Positions 20,721 to 31,996 of a DNA stretch of 64,000 bases are shown here, piece by piece. The stretch comes from Actinernus sp. WN-2022 (lineage: Eukaryota > Cnidaria > Anthozoa > Actiniaria > Actinernidae). The stretch lies in assembly GCA_030867875.1 (NCBI GenBank), contig JAOWCC010000553.1, positions 459,001-523,000 on the forward strand. The letters are read 5' to 3'. Each line of letters opens with the position of its first letter. Within the stretch, counting starts at the first letter, position 1. Under the pieces are notes generated by a model, which worked only from the letters and a program-made list of their open reading frames with translations, had not been told where the DNA came from and searched no databases. The position numbers and the translations under genes are program-made.

Positions 20721-20913
20721 GGGTTTCATTGGGAGTTACAAATCTTTATCAAAAGTTATGATTTCAAATCTAGCGGCACTGCAAGTACTAACAAAAAAGT
20801 GGTCGCAAAGAAACCATCGTCGTCCACTGAGGTCGAAAAAGCTGCAGAAAAGCCAACACCGGAAAAAGATACCTCATCGCCTCATACGGGAAAGAAGCCT
20901 GTGTTAGACGTTA
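20721..20913 (+). other. Lys-rich ORF, unrecognised
   Basis: The frame 20709-20921 becomes Lys/Pro/Ser-rich (KKVVAKKPSSSTEVEKAAEK, PTPEKDTSSPHTGKKP) and ends at TAG. It may be a fragment of a low-complexity protein. No family is recognised. Confidence 0.2.
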
Positions 20914-21145
20914 AAAAATAGGGCGATAGCCTTTACCAAACTGTTAATACAAATTGCATCGCCTGGAAAGAGAAATAAGCCTGATAAAAGTTGCGTTATA
21001 TGAATCTTGAAAAATATGGTGAGTGCCTTTACCAAACTGTTAATACGACTGATATTGCCTGGAAAGAGAAATAAGCCAATTGAAAGTTTCAATTGATAAA
21101 CGTTGAAAAATAGGGCGATGGCCTTAACCGAAGTGTAAATAGATA
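20914..21145 (+). repeat. Tandem repeat, about 95-bp unit, 2.4 copies
   Basis: Units start at about 20915, 21010 and 21105 with GAAAAATAGGGCGATGGCC-like sequence and share CTTTACCAAACTGTTAATAC and GCCTGGAAAGAGAAATAAGC. Confidence 0.75.
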
Positions 21146-21359
21146 TGGACGTTGGGAATTACGCAAAAAAAGTTAAAAATACCAAAAACAGCAGATGCCT
21201 TGAAGACCATACTGGAAGTCAGAATGAAAAGCCTAGTGATAACACGAAAGGTTCAACCGCACAAAACAGTCCGTTAAAACGTCACTTAGAAAACAGAAAA
21301 CAAAAAGAACAGGGATATAACCGCATCGCAAAAGAGTAAGAATATGACTTCAAGAACCA

Positions 21360-21910
21360 GCATGAACTGTTCATGAAAGTTCATGAACAGTTCGTGATGT
21401 TCTTGAATGGCAATTTTCTCAGTTCATGAACATAAGTTCATGAAATGTTCATTGAAATGTTCATTGAACTGTTCATGAATATTTCATGTAACTGATAAAT
21501 ACCAAATATGTTCATGAACTTATGATGAATTGTTCATGAATACAAAATAACTAATTTTTCATGAATTGATTCTGGTAATATTTCAAGAACTTTTCATGAA
21601 CATTTCAAGATTGTAAAATAGTTCATGAGAGTTCATAATTTGTTCATGAAATACAACAATGAACCTCTGATGAACTTTCATGAACTCTACAAAATCAGCC
21701 TTTTTAAATAAACAAGTTTAAATTAACAAAAAAATTGATGAACCTTTCATGAACATATCAAGAATGCTATAAAGTTCAAGAAAGTTCATATTACATTCAT
21801 CAAAATTAATGCAACAATGAACTTCTGATGAACTTTCATGAACTCTAATAATTAAAGTTTGTAAAATAACAATTTTAAGAACCTTTCATGAACATTTCAA
21901 GAACTGACCA
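21360..21910. repeat. Dense cluster of the palindrome TTCATGAA
   Basis: I count about 14 exact TTCATGAA octamers plus many one-mismatch forms (TTCAAGAA, TTCATTGAA) in 550 bases. A longer tandem period of about 165 bp is also visible (CAACAATGAAC, TCTGATGAACTTTCATGAAC at about 21655 and 21820). No ORF. Confidence 0.85.
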
Positions 21911-22261
21911 ATATTTATAGAGGTGATAGTTTCAATGAGTTAAAATTTTGTCAGAAAACTATATGGTATATACTTGTACATGTTATGTGTGTAGTTGTGA
22001 GTAGTTGTCTTTTGTGGAGATGTTGGGATCACTTTCAGCCATGCAAGAGGTATCACTATTGTCACTTGACATGTCACTGTCTGCACTATCATATGAGGGA
22101 TTTGAGTAAGATGAACTGCAAGAACTTGAATCAGAATCTACCGCCGTTTGATCTCGAGTGTGACTTGAAGTGCAATTGCTTCTGTAATGCTGGCATTTGC
22201 TGATGCTCGTTCGATCAACTTGGAGTTGAAGAGCAAGTCAAGGACAGCTTAGCTGATCTAC

Positions 22262-22712
22262 TTCTGGATAATGAAGATTTCATGAATGCTTACCCACAGA
22301 ACGAAGCATGCGACAAAGAATCTTCCGAATCTTCATGTTCAACACTGCAATCAACACCAGTCCCTACTCCAGTTCTTTTTGATTTTAAAATTAAAGGATC
22401 GATGTGGGAAGACCGATATCAACAGGCCTTCCAAGTCATTGCCGATAAGAGATCAAAAAATGAAGAGTTATCTTTTAGAGTTATTACAGAGCCAGGCAAT
22501 ATCCGAGACAAAAATGCTTGGATGGAACAGTACCTATGATATTGGGATACTGTGGTGTTGGGAAACTTCCAAAGCTAATAAAGGCAATCGATAATAAAGA
22601 AATCAGAAATATAAAACTGGGAACAATGAGGAGGCAATGGATACCAATGGAATTGTCATTCAAGTTTGAAGGAGGACTGAACATTGTCAAAAGGGGTCTG
22701 GGACAAAAATGA
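22262..22712 (+). pseudogene. Unassigned conserved-looking coding remnant
   Basis: The first frame (22282-22539) has a Ser/Pro lead and then DFKIKGSMWEDRYQQAFQVI, EELSFRVITEPGNIRDKNA. After a frame change the second (22518-22712) reads ILGYCGVGKLPKLIKAIDNK and KLGTMRRQWIPMELSFKFEG. I recall this kind of sequence (RVITEPGN..RDKNA then GYCGV..IPKL) as a widespread uncharacterised cnidarian protein family, perhaps related to the HIRAN-like proteins. No function can be assigned. One frameshift at about 22530 breaks it. Confidence 0.4.
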
Positions 22713-22739
22713 CCCAACGAATAGATATAACAGTACCAT

Positions 22740-23782
22740 ACCACGTTTATTGTGACTTGTTTTAGTTTCCTTCGAGACTAGTAAATCCTCTTATTAACCG
22801 GTGTGAGATCCCTACCGTAAGTTGTGGACCAAGTTTATTTCCCTTTTTATGGCCCTCGGGTCAAGCATGTGGGCCATAAAAAGGGTAGAGTTCCTAAGGA
22901 GAGGAATCGCTCACTTAATTAATTCATGAAATGACCATATAAACTAACATAAATTAGCAGTGGTTTTAAAATGTATAATTTTGACAGCATAGAACAGATT
23001 TTGTATGAGTGGGTAAGTTATGGCACAGTTTCTGTATGGTATGCAGTAACATTGAAATGGTTTCCCTATTCTTTTAGTCCTGATCGATCCAATCAAATTA
23101 CAGAGCTATGGTAGTGTAAGTTACAGTACGCTTAGAGTACAGTAAGGTTACGGACATGGCACATTTTTGTCTGACTCATACAAAATCTGATCTAATCCTC
23201 TATTTTGCAATCATATGTGCAGTACCGATATTGTACAATTCATTTCCTGGATGTGCAGTTCGGGGCCTTGGTCAGGGTTTGCACAGAAACTTGGCAACAA
23301 AACTCCATGACTTTTCCATGACTATGACCTTAAAAATGTAGAGCTATTACAAACATAATAATGAATGAAAGCAGTAACAGCTATACAACCTCAATATTTG
23401 GTAACTGCATATAACTCTGAAATACCTCAATATTGCTGTACAATGTATATACATTTCTCTAAAACACCGTGTACACCATTGGTCATCTGACGTAAGTTAT
23501 TTTCATGGGCACTCACTGTGAATTGATGCAGATTCCATTTGTCAACTCGAACATCAGAATTAGATGGAAAAGCAACAGAAAACCAATTAGATGTGTGATT
23601 TAGCCGGGTCCCATTAAAAATGGAGAGAAAACTAGTTAACATATGTACCTGCCCAGTACACGGTTGTGAAAAAATATCACAGCCTTTATATAGCCATTAA
23701 AAATTTAACAGGTCAAAGAAAAGGAAATCTTCATACAAAACTGCACTTTTTTGGCAGAAGCATTCTCAATATAAAATAAACA
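22740..23782. other. Non-coding; one 15-bp hairpin
   Basis: CCCTTTTTATGGCCC (22841-22855) is mirrored by GGGCCATAAAAAGGG (22871-22885), a strong small hairpin. The rest shows no gene. Confidence 0.5.
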
Positions 23783-26700
23783 AGAGCCCATCTGGGCTTC
23801 CACTCGGGCCACATGAGATTGACGACGAAACACACTTTCATTTGAAATCCTCTTAGTAATAACCAAAGGGAAGAATTATTAGCTGAATTTAGAAGTCTTT
23901 AGGAGTGGCCGGTAGCGCGGTGACTTTCATTCTCTGCTCCCCAAGTATATATGTAATTTAATATTTTTGTTTTTCTCGTATGTAAATTAAAGAAGTTAAC
24001 ATTTTAATTTAAACACTACTTATTCAAGTAACACACATTAGTCTTCTGTTCTGTTATACTGCAGGTTCCGATTGTCTCAAATGTATGTTTATATTTGTAC
24101 CATATTATAAGTTGTATCCTGTCCATCCTGTGATGGAGCTAGCTACATGTATGTCAATTTGTGCCTCAATGTAACTTTATCTGCTGTTCTTGCTATAGCG
24201 ATACTACTGTTTGTAAACACGACGTCATTTATATATTTGCATATATAATGTGGTTGGCAAAAAAAACGCGTGTTTGTATGACTTGTATGGACTGTATGGG
24301 AACTAGCGATTTGGGACTCACAAGATACATCTAAAGTCTCAATTCTGCTTCCAAGTCCAAACATGGTTATCAAGCTAAATGAAGGATTCTTCATTTTCCC
24401 CATATTAACAGACATGTAACAGTATCTTAATCCAGTAGACTCTCTCTAGCGTAAAACATGCCTTAGCTGTGTAGTTGCATGACCTGACCCAAACTGTCAA
24501 CAGTTTTACCATTGACAGATTGCCTAGTGTTATGCCAGAGAATAGATTTCTGACAATGACTCATCGATCTCTCTCTCCTTGTCTCGTAATGACAACAAGA
24601 GGCCAAGTACAACCTCAACAAATAACACATGCAATGTTCATTTTAACTTCCTCCCAGTGATTTAGCATTCAGTTTTGAACTGTATCAGTAGCTTTGCATA
24701 TTTACTGGCAGCTACCACAGCAGTGTTATGCATGTATCAGTGGATTCCCCCAGGGGTCGGGTACCCTGGGGATTTGTCAAAATGCCCAATCAAACCCCCT
24801 GGTATAGGGGAAAACAAATAGTAAAAATTCATACAAGGTTGGTCCCCTTGGTTCCTAATCCATGGACCAAAGTGAGTCATACATCTGAGACATTGAATAA
24901 ATGTAGTCCATGGAGTTTTAGCATAGTTTTTGTCACAAATAAATGTTATTATTATAGCCAGAGAATAATACTGGTTCACTACTCAATCATGCTCTTGCGA
25001 TAAGTGATAATGGATATATAATGAACTACAACTGCCAAATGCTGCACATTTGCCCGGGGGGAGGGGTGTTGTTAATATATTGTAACCAGGACTGATCAGT
25101 ATTACTTTCATTCTGCATGAGATAGGACGTATTTCTCAGCAAATATTAGCTTTTATGTATTTTTTAAAAGTATAAATCTATTATGCTAGAGAAAATAAGA
25201 CTGAGTTTGTACCCTTTCTCTTCATATTTATTTATTTACTAGAAGTAATCATAGATTATGAAAGTGTGTTCAACATATTTTTGAAAGAGAAAGGACTGTG
25301 GCAACAGTCTGAAAAGCTGAAAATTGCTGCAATGATGTGGACGGTGTACGTATATAATCCTGATCAAAAGTGCTTGTTTTTTAACTAATGTGAAAATTTT
25401 GATGTCTTGACTTATATGTTAATATACAAGGAGATGCATCTGGGTATAAAACTGTAATTATCTTTGTGTAATATTAAATCATTGGATGCGATTCTTATGG
25501 GGCTATATGTTTACATGTGTGTTTTATATGGTTATGGCATTGATTTGAGAATTAGTAGCACATTTTGCTGTGTGGTATACAGTGTAAAGCAATAATTGAA
25601 GTTAGTAACATCAAGATACATACATGTACATGAACTTTATGAGTGTCAATAGCAAATTAGCTGTAAAGCTAATTGGGGACACTATATTACAGGATATATA
25701 AAGGGATTCATATAAAGTACGTATAAATAAATATTACTATTCAGATGTGTATAACTGAATTCCAGTTCCTAGAACATAAACTACATGTATATATGGATGT
25801 GTATAAAGTACAGCTCATGCAGTTCCTTCGATTCAGATCATTCACATTACCTTTCCCTGGTATTTTTCAAGTGAGAACAAGGTTGGTTGCAGAATATTGA
25901 GCGCCATTGTTAGTTCCAGAATAATTTATGGTCAATGTTGGTAGCCGAGTCCTGGCTTTGATCGCTTGGATCAGCCTTGTTTCAGGTCCATTAGAAATTC
26001 ATGATCAGTGTAGATTAATTGAACACAGCAATGAAGTCATTACTTTAAATTTCCCTCACCCTGTACTGTGTTGATATTCCAGTTCCTTGGCGTCTGATTG
26101 TAGTGTTAATTTGAATCCGTTAATTTGTATAACCAAGATATACACAGTGTCGCAACTCGACACACAAGATACGCCGATTACGGGTATCTAGAAAACTCTG
26201 ACCTTGTTTCTCTTCAGCCAGGTCATCTTACTGTTTGTAGTTTCGGTATCTGTATGTACATGTACAGCGAAAAGCAGAATCCAGTACAGCGAGCAAGCCA
26301 ACAGAATTCACTCGGTTGTTTACAAATTATGGTGAGTTGATTTGACTCAGTTCTCTGTTCAACTTCGCTGGTGTCGTCACCGCGCCAACAAAACAGACCA
26401 TGTTGACTTATAAACCACCACGATGCACACGTGTAGTATTTAAAAAGCTTCTTCACAACTCACACTGAAATATTCATATCCATGTATTTCTCTTCAGCCT
26501 TCAGGTATGATTTATAGCATCTTGACCATTTGCAGTTTTGGTATCGGCAAACCGAACAGCACAATTCAATGCAGCGAGCAAGCCAAGCATATTTTTCGAT
26601 CTCACATTCACTCGGGTTCAGCATAAATAAATAACAAGTATCCTGAGCTTGTTGGAAGGCTTTCGCACGGTGAAGTTAAATAAAACATTAAAGTGCTTAC

Positions 26701-26945
26701 ATTTGAGAGATGGGACTCCCAATTAGAGAGAAAGTTCCTCGCGGGTCTCCACCATCTTGATTTACTGTATTCAATTATGTAAATACATTAACCTGGCGAT
26801 TGTTGCGTGACCACCACAGTGCAATCTGATTCGTTTCAATTTGATTTTTAACGCATGCGCAGAACGCGTGCTACATGAAATAAAAAATATTAATAACGAC
26901 TTGCATTTTAAGACTAGTCGCTGCCACAGTCAGCCCGAGTAATAA
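23783..26945 (+). mobile_element. Hairpin-ended element family H, copy A (3.2 kb)
   Basis: The left end is ACAAGAGCCCATCTGGGCTT: a 6-bp hairpin AGCCCA/TGGGCT, then CACTCGGGC. The right end is a hairpin GCTG/CAGC followed by CCCGAGTAAT. The 5' ACTCGGGC and 3' GCCCGAGT are complementary. The first 170 bp and last 320 bp match copy D (41046-42885, inverted) closely. Internal 23945-24135 matches copy C (57120-57395). No Rep, helicase or transposase is recognised inside, so it looks non-autonomous. Asymmetric hairpin ends with a short inverted complement recall Helentron/Helitron2-type elements; this is a hypothesis. Confidence 0.6.
25244..25350 (+). pseudogene. Possible orphan exon inside copy A
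   Basis: After TTTATTTACTAG the frame reads VIIDYESVFNIFLKEKGLWQ then QSEKLKIAAMMWT, followed by GTGTAC. It has coding-like composition and an acceptor-like start but no recognisable family, and the donor is weak. Low confidence. Confidence 0.2.
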
Positions 26946-27639
26946 ATAAATATCTGGGGTTTACTGAATGAACGTTTTAAAGCTCAAGGGCGCAATCTTA
27001 ACCGCTTTACCATAGGACTGACCGACTCAAGCACGTACATTGTAGTTCAAAATAAGGCATATATGTATACGTTCTGAGCCTATGAACCCTGAGTTGTTTG
27101 AAATGGGGATTATTTCAATTAAATGGCACGAACCTCTTGAAATAGATACTATTGTGCTATTTTTGAGGTTTAGTTGCGGTCGGCATTGATTTTGGATGAA
27201 AATTCGAGCGCGATGTTCGACTGTTCTTTTAGGTGGAGGTCGTCGGAGGGGTAAAATTTCAACAGAATTCGCTGAAATTGCATACAGAGCCTAATCAAGA
27301 ACAGAGGCCAAGAACAGATAAAGACTTCAGGTTTTCATTGATTTTATTTCAGTATTTGACCTAATGGCTGCAACAAAAATGTCATACAAACCCTTTTTAA
27401 AACTCAAACAGAGCTTGGGTTTGGTCACACTTTCAATAGTACTCTAGCAGTGGCTGTGTCGACTGTGTTGGGGTTGCAAATCGTCTTCATTGTTGTAATT
27501 GTTTTCATTCTTGGAATCGTTGATTTAAAAATCAGGACTGCTTCAGGTTCTCGTATGTCTAATTTAATTCTTATTTATCATGAAATGAGTACCGACACTA
27601 ACATGGGAAGACTATTAGCCTTTATTCAATTTGCCGAAG
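26946..27639. other. No recognisable gene
   Basis: Between copy A and the Polinton-like remnant. The ORF at 27450-27692 begins with a hydrophobic stretch but matches nothing I know. Confidence 0.4.
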
Positions 27640-28282
27640 AGCTGGGACTGTCGGAGGAGTGGGGAGAAGTGTATCAGTTTATATCCCGATAAATAGTCAA
27701 GCATGGTCTCATGAAAATTCATTTCAGCCTGTCTGTTTGCAGTGCAAACATCCAGAGAGCATGGGCTGTTTTACAGACCGACAAAGGCCTAGAATTTCTG
27801 AACCGTACTTTGCAAAAGTATCTAAGGGGAAAATTGACCACTTCTTTACTACTGATAGTGAGGCCAAGGCATCCATCATAGAGCGATTTAATAGAACTCT
27901 CAAGACCAAGATGTGGAAGTATTTTACCTACAAAAACACACACCGTTACATGGACATTCTCCCAGACCTTCTCAAGTCCCACAACAGCTCATTTCATAGA
28001 AGCATCAAAATGAAACCCATCGAAGTCAATAAAGCGAATGAAGACGTGGTTTGGTACACGTTGTATGGTCAGACTATCTCTAAACCCATTCGTTTTAAGT
28101 TTCAGATTGGCGATCAAGTGAGAATCAGCAAAACTAAAAAGGCTTTTGACAAGGATTATATAGCTAACTGGAGTATGGAAATATTCACCATATCAGAGCG
28201 AGTTCCGAGGCGAATTGAAACGCTTGTAATCTTATCAGCATTAATGAATAAAATAATTTTGCTTGTTACTATACATGTATGA
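27640..28282 (+). pseudogene. Integrase remnant, Polinton/Maverick-type
   Basis: An open stretch (to 28282) carries DSEAKASIIERFNRTLKTKM, the integrase catalytic Glu region in which E-R-F-N-R-T-L-K follows, then YTYKNTHRYMDILPDLL-like sequence and a C-terminal chromodomain-like barrel segment (KFQIGDQVRISKTKKAFDK). Upstream, the neighbouring frame holds the residues around the second catalytic Asp (QTDKGLEF), so a frameshift lies near 27830; the N-terminal zinc-binding part is missing. Such retroviral-like integrases occur in Polinton/Maverick elements and insert the element DNA. The structural-protein remnant downstream supports this assignment. Broken and inactive. Confidence 0.7.
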
Positions 28283-28389
28283 ATGCTCTTGTGCATAAAT
28301 AGTAGAGCATCACGCTGATCAGCAATCATTTGTAACATAACACTATGGAGGGCACATAATTATATCTCTGGCTCCCATTTAACAGTAGC

Positions 28390-29091
28390 ATGGACGTATT
28401 TCCTTCAAATATGTTATCAGAATATAGGGTGCAACTCCCACAATCCATTCAGCTCACCTGCGATTGGGAGGTTGTATTAACCGAAATCCAGTATCCCCAT
28501 AGCTGGAATAATGTTCATGATAACTTTTGGAACCGATTCTACATCAGAAATCCCTCCAAACCTCCTATAGAAATCTACATTGTTCCATCCGGTCATTATC
28601 CTTCCGTTACGGGTATTATTGATGCAATGAATGACCAAATCAAGGCAACCACGTTCAAGAATGATGTGTCCTTGACTTACGACAAGCTTAACAGGAAAGT
28701 ACATGTAACTGTGCATTTGAAAAACAGCGCTACCATTCTCTTTAATGAGATTGGGTCCCTGATAGGATTTCCTGTTAATACGTTGATTTCAAAAACGACC
28801 ACAACCGAGCGAGCAGCGGATTTGGGCTTTCATAACCTGTACGTTTACTGCGATATTGTTCAATCACAGTTTATTGGAGATTCTCAAGTTCCTCTATTGA
28901 GAATTGTGCCTGTGGAGGGTAGGGATGGTGAACGTGTCAGCATGACATTCCTGAGCCCACAATATCTCCCAGTCAGTAGAAAACAATTTGAGAGTTCATG
29001 GTGTTATCTTAATGAGCATGATTCTCAGACTATTGGTGCTGTTATTACAATATATTACATATATACATGTTCATGTATTTTAAATATTTAA
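28390..29091 (+). pseudogene. Polinton/adintovirus-like structural protein remnant
   Basis: A 233-codon frame on the same strand as the integrase, 108 bases downstream. It opens MDVFPSNMLSEYRVQLPQSI and contains LTEIQYPHSWNNV, a beta-rich middle, and PLLRIVPVEGRDGERVS near residue 175. I recall this kind of protein next to integrase genes in cnidarian Polinton-like elements, where it is thought to be a minor structural (penton-like) protein; that role is from family knowledge and not visible here. The last 20 codons run into AT-rich sequence and are probably not original, so the C-terminus is truncated. No major capsid, ATPase, protease or DNA polymerase gene is present in the window. Confidence 0.55.
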
Positions 29092-29190
29092 TATTTTAAT
29101 ATTTTAACAATATATTTTAAATACTTGGAACAAACTTAGATTTTAGTTTTAGTTTAGTTCCAAGTATGTTTTAAACTGTATTAAGCATTG

Positions 29191-29223
29191 AAAAAGGCCG
29201 AAGGCCGAAACGTCTGCTATTAA
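29191..29223 (+). ncRNA. Degenerate hammerhead motif, copy 1
   Basis: Stem I AGCA/TGCT encloses TTGAAAAA, stem II GGCC-GAA-GGCC, then GAAACGTC. Compared with the CUGANGA consensus, C3 is T and G8 is A, both transitions; the rest of the core is intact. The G8 change should abolish cleavage. Confidence 0.55.
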
Positions 29224-29516
29224 ATTTATGGACCAGTGAGGAGTTCGTCAAGTCACTTCATTTTATACTATTTATCTACTCTTCAAGTGTACAAGCGACT
29301 TGTATCCAGTTGGATCCTCCTAGCTAGTGACACCATCATTGGAAAGCCAAGTTTGCCTTATTCATTCATATCCATATCTTTAACTTGATGCCTGTGAATC
29401 GTTCACGATCCGATGATGTCCAGGTCTATGTCTACACCTTACAATATTTTAAATACTTGGAACAAACTTAGATTTTAGTTTTAGTTTAGCTCCAAGTATT
29501 TTTTAAACTGTATTAA

Positions 29517-29550
29517 GCATCGAAAAAGTCCGAAAGCCGAAACGTCTGCT
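29517..29550 (+). ncRNA. Degenerate hammerhead motif, copy 2
   Basis: The same region of the second repeat unit: CGAAAAAGTCCGAAAGCCGAAACGTCTGC-like, with stem II partly destroyed (GTCC/AGCC). More decayed than copy 1. Confidence 0.45.
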
Positions 29551-29572
29551 ATTAAATTTATGGACCAGTTTG

Positions 29573-31310
29573 TCAGGCAGGTGGTTTTAAACTGCAAGAT
29601 GCCACTCTGCTATCAGAAAACATCAGTGCAGCTGCCATATGCAGTTCCTGCCGAAAAGATGACAGCAAACTGCAACTGTTTCAAGATAACAGCCTCAGAG
29701 AAGGATTGTCTTAGTATCTCATGCTGATGTGCGATAAATGTGGCTAAAAAAAAAATCCAAACACAAGCAGAAGACTTGGGGGGCAAGGTAGTGGTTCACT
29801 TGATGAAAACCGTAGGTCTGTTTTAGATTCACACCATGGGGCCTGGCAGGCCTTACAAAGTTCTGTTCAGGAATGCATCTTCAACAACCTGTTACAAAGA
29901 AGGCATATAATCAGCATTTGATCCAAATCGAGAAGCTCTCAATTGATCATGCAGAAACATTAGTCTGAAGCTGCAGACAGATCGAGAGAATTGATAGCAG
30001 CTAAGAACCCAAATAAAGTTCACACCAGTGCTGATCGAACTGTTATTGCTGATGTTGCCGTGATACCAGATGGCACCTGGCAGAAGAGAGGACATTATTC
30101 AAAGAGTTGCTTTTTGTGATTTCAGTAGAGACAGGGGAAATTATTGATTATGTTGTGAAGTCACTTGTGTGCCAGGAGTGCACTGCACATAAGAGTTGTG
30201 ACAGAGAGAGCGAGGAGTATTTGTCCTGGAGTAGCTCTCATGAACCAGAATGTCAAGTGAATCACAAGGGATCATCTGAGGCTATGGAGGTAGCTGGGGC
30301 TGTGGAGGTTTTCTTACGCAGAATGGAGAGTATGAGGTTATGTTATACACTTTTTGTTGGAGATGGAGATACCAGTTGCTTTGGCACTGTAATGGAAGCA
30401 ATGAAAAGTCATTATCAAGTAGAAAAGAAGAATGTGTAGGGCACATCCAAAAGCGAATGGGTTCAGCACTGCGAAAATTCAAGAATGATTACAGAGGACG
30501 GAAACTGGCTGATGGTAAAACCGTAGGAGGCAAGGGTAGACTAACAGATAAAGTAGTGGATACTATGCAAATTTGTTATGGGAAAGCAATAAGGAACATC
30601 CCAGGGGATCTGAATGATGGTAAATAGCATATTCGCAATTTACTACCACATGATTCAAGCTAGTGACATTCCTCTAGAGGAACAACATAAATTTTGCCCA
30701 AAACACAAGGAACTTTGGTGCAAATTTTGGCAAGACAAAGTAAATAATGCTAACACATATGACGACAGCAAGAGTCTCCCATAAATATTCAGAAAGGAAC
30801 TGGAAAAAAAAACACTCAGAAGGCTCACCGATAAAGATTTACTGGGATGATGTCTAAAGAGTCTGACACAGAATCAGAATGAAGCTGTTAATAGCGAGCT
30901 GTGGCAGAAATGTCCCAAAAACTGCTTTTGTTGAAATTGCTATCTGTGAAACAGTTTTTTTTTTTAACAGGTGCAGACAGCAAAGCAGTGCTCGTGAAGT
31001 CTTGTGATGTTAACCCTGGAAGCAATGCAATGAGAGCTCTCTGCAAGGGGAACTCCAAGCAATGCTGCATACAAGGTTACCCAAAAGTACAAAGAGCGGA
31101 GACAAGCACTAAGGGCTAAAAAGAAATACAAGGCAGACAGCATTTTGCCCTGAACTCTAAACCTGAGCTCAAAACTAAAACTAAGAAGCTGAAAAGGCCC
31201 AGGAGTAAATTGTCGCCACCTGTACCAGTCTCACATAATGTTCTGTTGACATTTGTTCTGCCAGTCTTTGAAGTTGTTGCTCCACCAAAGAAAACAAAGA
31301 CAAATTGAGT
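29573..31310 (+). pseudogene. Mutator-like transposase pseudogene
   Basis: Successive frames carry the whole order of a cnidarian Mutator-like transposase protein: a Cys-rich N-terminus at 29590-29750 (ICSSCRKDD, CDKCG); the first catalytic region at about 30040-30085 (VIADVAVIPDGTWQKRGHYS); VETGEIIDYVVKSLVCQECT at 30125; CQVNHKGSSEAMEVAGAVEV; the second acid in FVGDGDTSCF at about 30355; then VGHIQKRMGSALRKFKNDYR at 30438, GGKGRLTDKVVDTMQICYGK, and C-terminal pieces to about 31310. At least five frameshifts and several stops separate them. The zinc-plus-DGTWQKRG style matches the Mutator-like domain family widely spread in invertebrates. No terminal inverted repeats were identified. Confidence 0.72.
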
Positions 31311-31996
31311 TTCTCAACATTTGAACAGTACTCAACGGTCACTTTAGAACCATTTTAACTTCTTAAAATCATTTCCAAGCTATCAGAAATGGCAAACACT
31401 AGTCATTTTCAAAATCTGGAGAGACAGTTTGCTTGAAAGTACAAACATCAAGATATAAATTGCTAATATCCATCTAAATTACCAGAACTTGAACTTTAAT
31501 ATTCTAAATGTTAACAGTGATAATTCAATGAGTATTTAATATTTTTGAATCAAATTTTCAGCAGTTGTTTATTTCATGAAGATATATGCAATTAATTATA
31601 TATTTTTGGGATTTTATGCTTCAAGCTTTAGTTACCATGGAAACCGTAGGTGCTACCATAAAATAAACAAAACAAATTGACATTCTTAAAACTGATAGAT
31701 ACCACCCTGTACAGTATCTTTACAAAGTTAGAAGTGGAAATTCAGTTCACATTCCAAGTTATTGGTGTTAATAGGTACGAAGTGTTTGTCACAAAAATGC
31801 TGTTGCCAGGCAACAATTCAACTTATTGTGATCAAGGTAATACGAGTCTATGCTAGAAAATAAACTTGTTGTTGCTATGAAATTTGGGCATGATGTGATA
31901 ACTTGTGAACTGCAGCATTTAACATTTTATAGACAAATAAGGGTTGACCTTTATGACTGGAAGTGTTTTTTCACAGGCAGAATTACTTAACATTAA
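31311..31996. other. AT-rich non-coding sequence
   Basis: No ORF or repeat that I can support between the two transposase pseudogenes. Confidence 0.5.

Larger units (their letters stand above)
29102..29570 (+). repeat. Tandem 344-bp repeat with hammerhead-like motif (retrozyme-like)
   Basis: Unit 1 begins at about 29108 (TTTTAAATACTTGGAACAAA) and the same sequence restarts at about 29452, so about 1.35 copies of a 344-bp unit lie head to tail. Each copy holds a hammerhead-like core near GCCGAAACGTCTGC. Short tandem repeats with hammerheads and no ORF are the architecture of retrozymes, small elements mobilised by Penelope-like enzymes. Confidence 0.6.

Noticed and set aside
24728..25003. Overlapping plus and minus ORFs of 80-91 codons
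   Set aside because: No family recognised, both strands open by chance, and the region overlaps a diverged C/G-rich repeat phrase.
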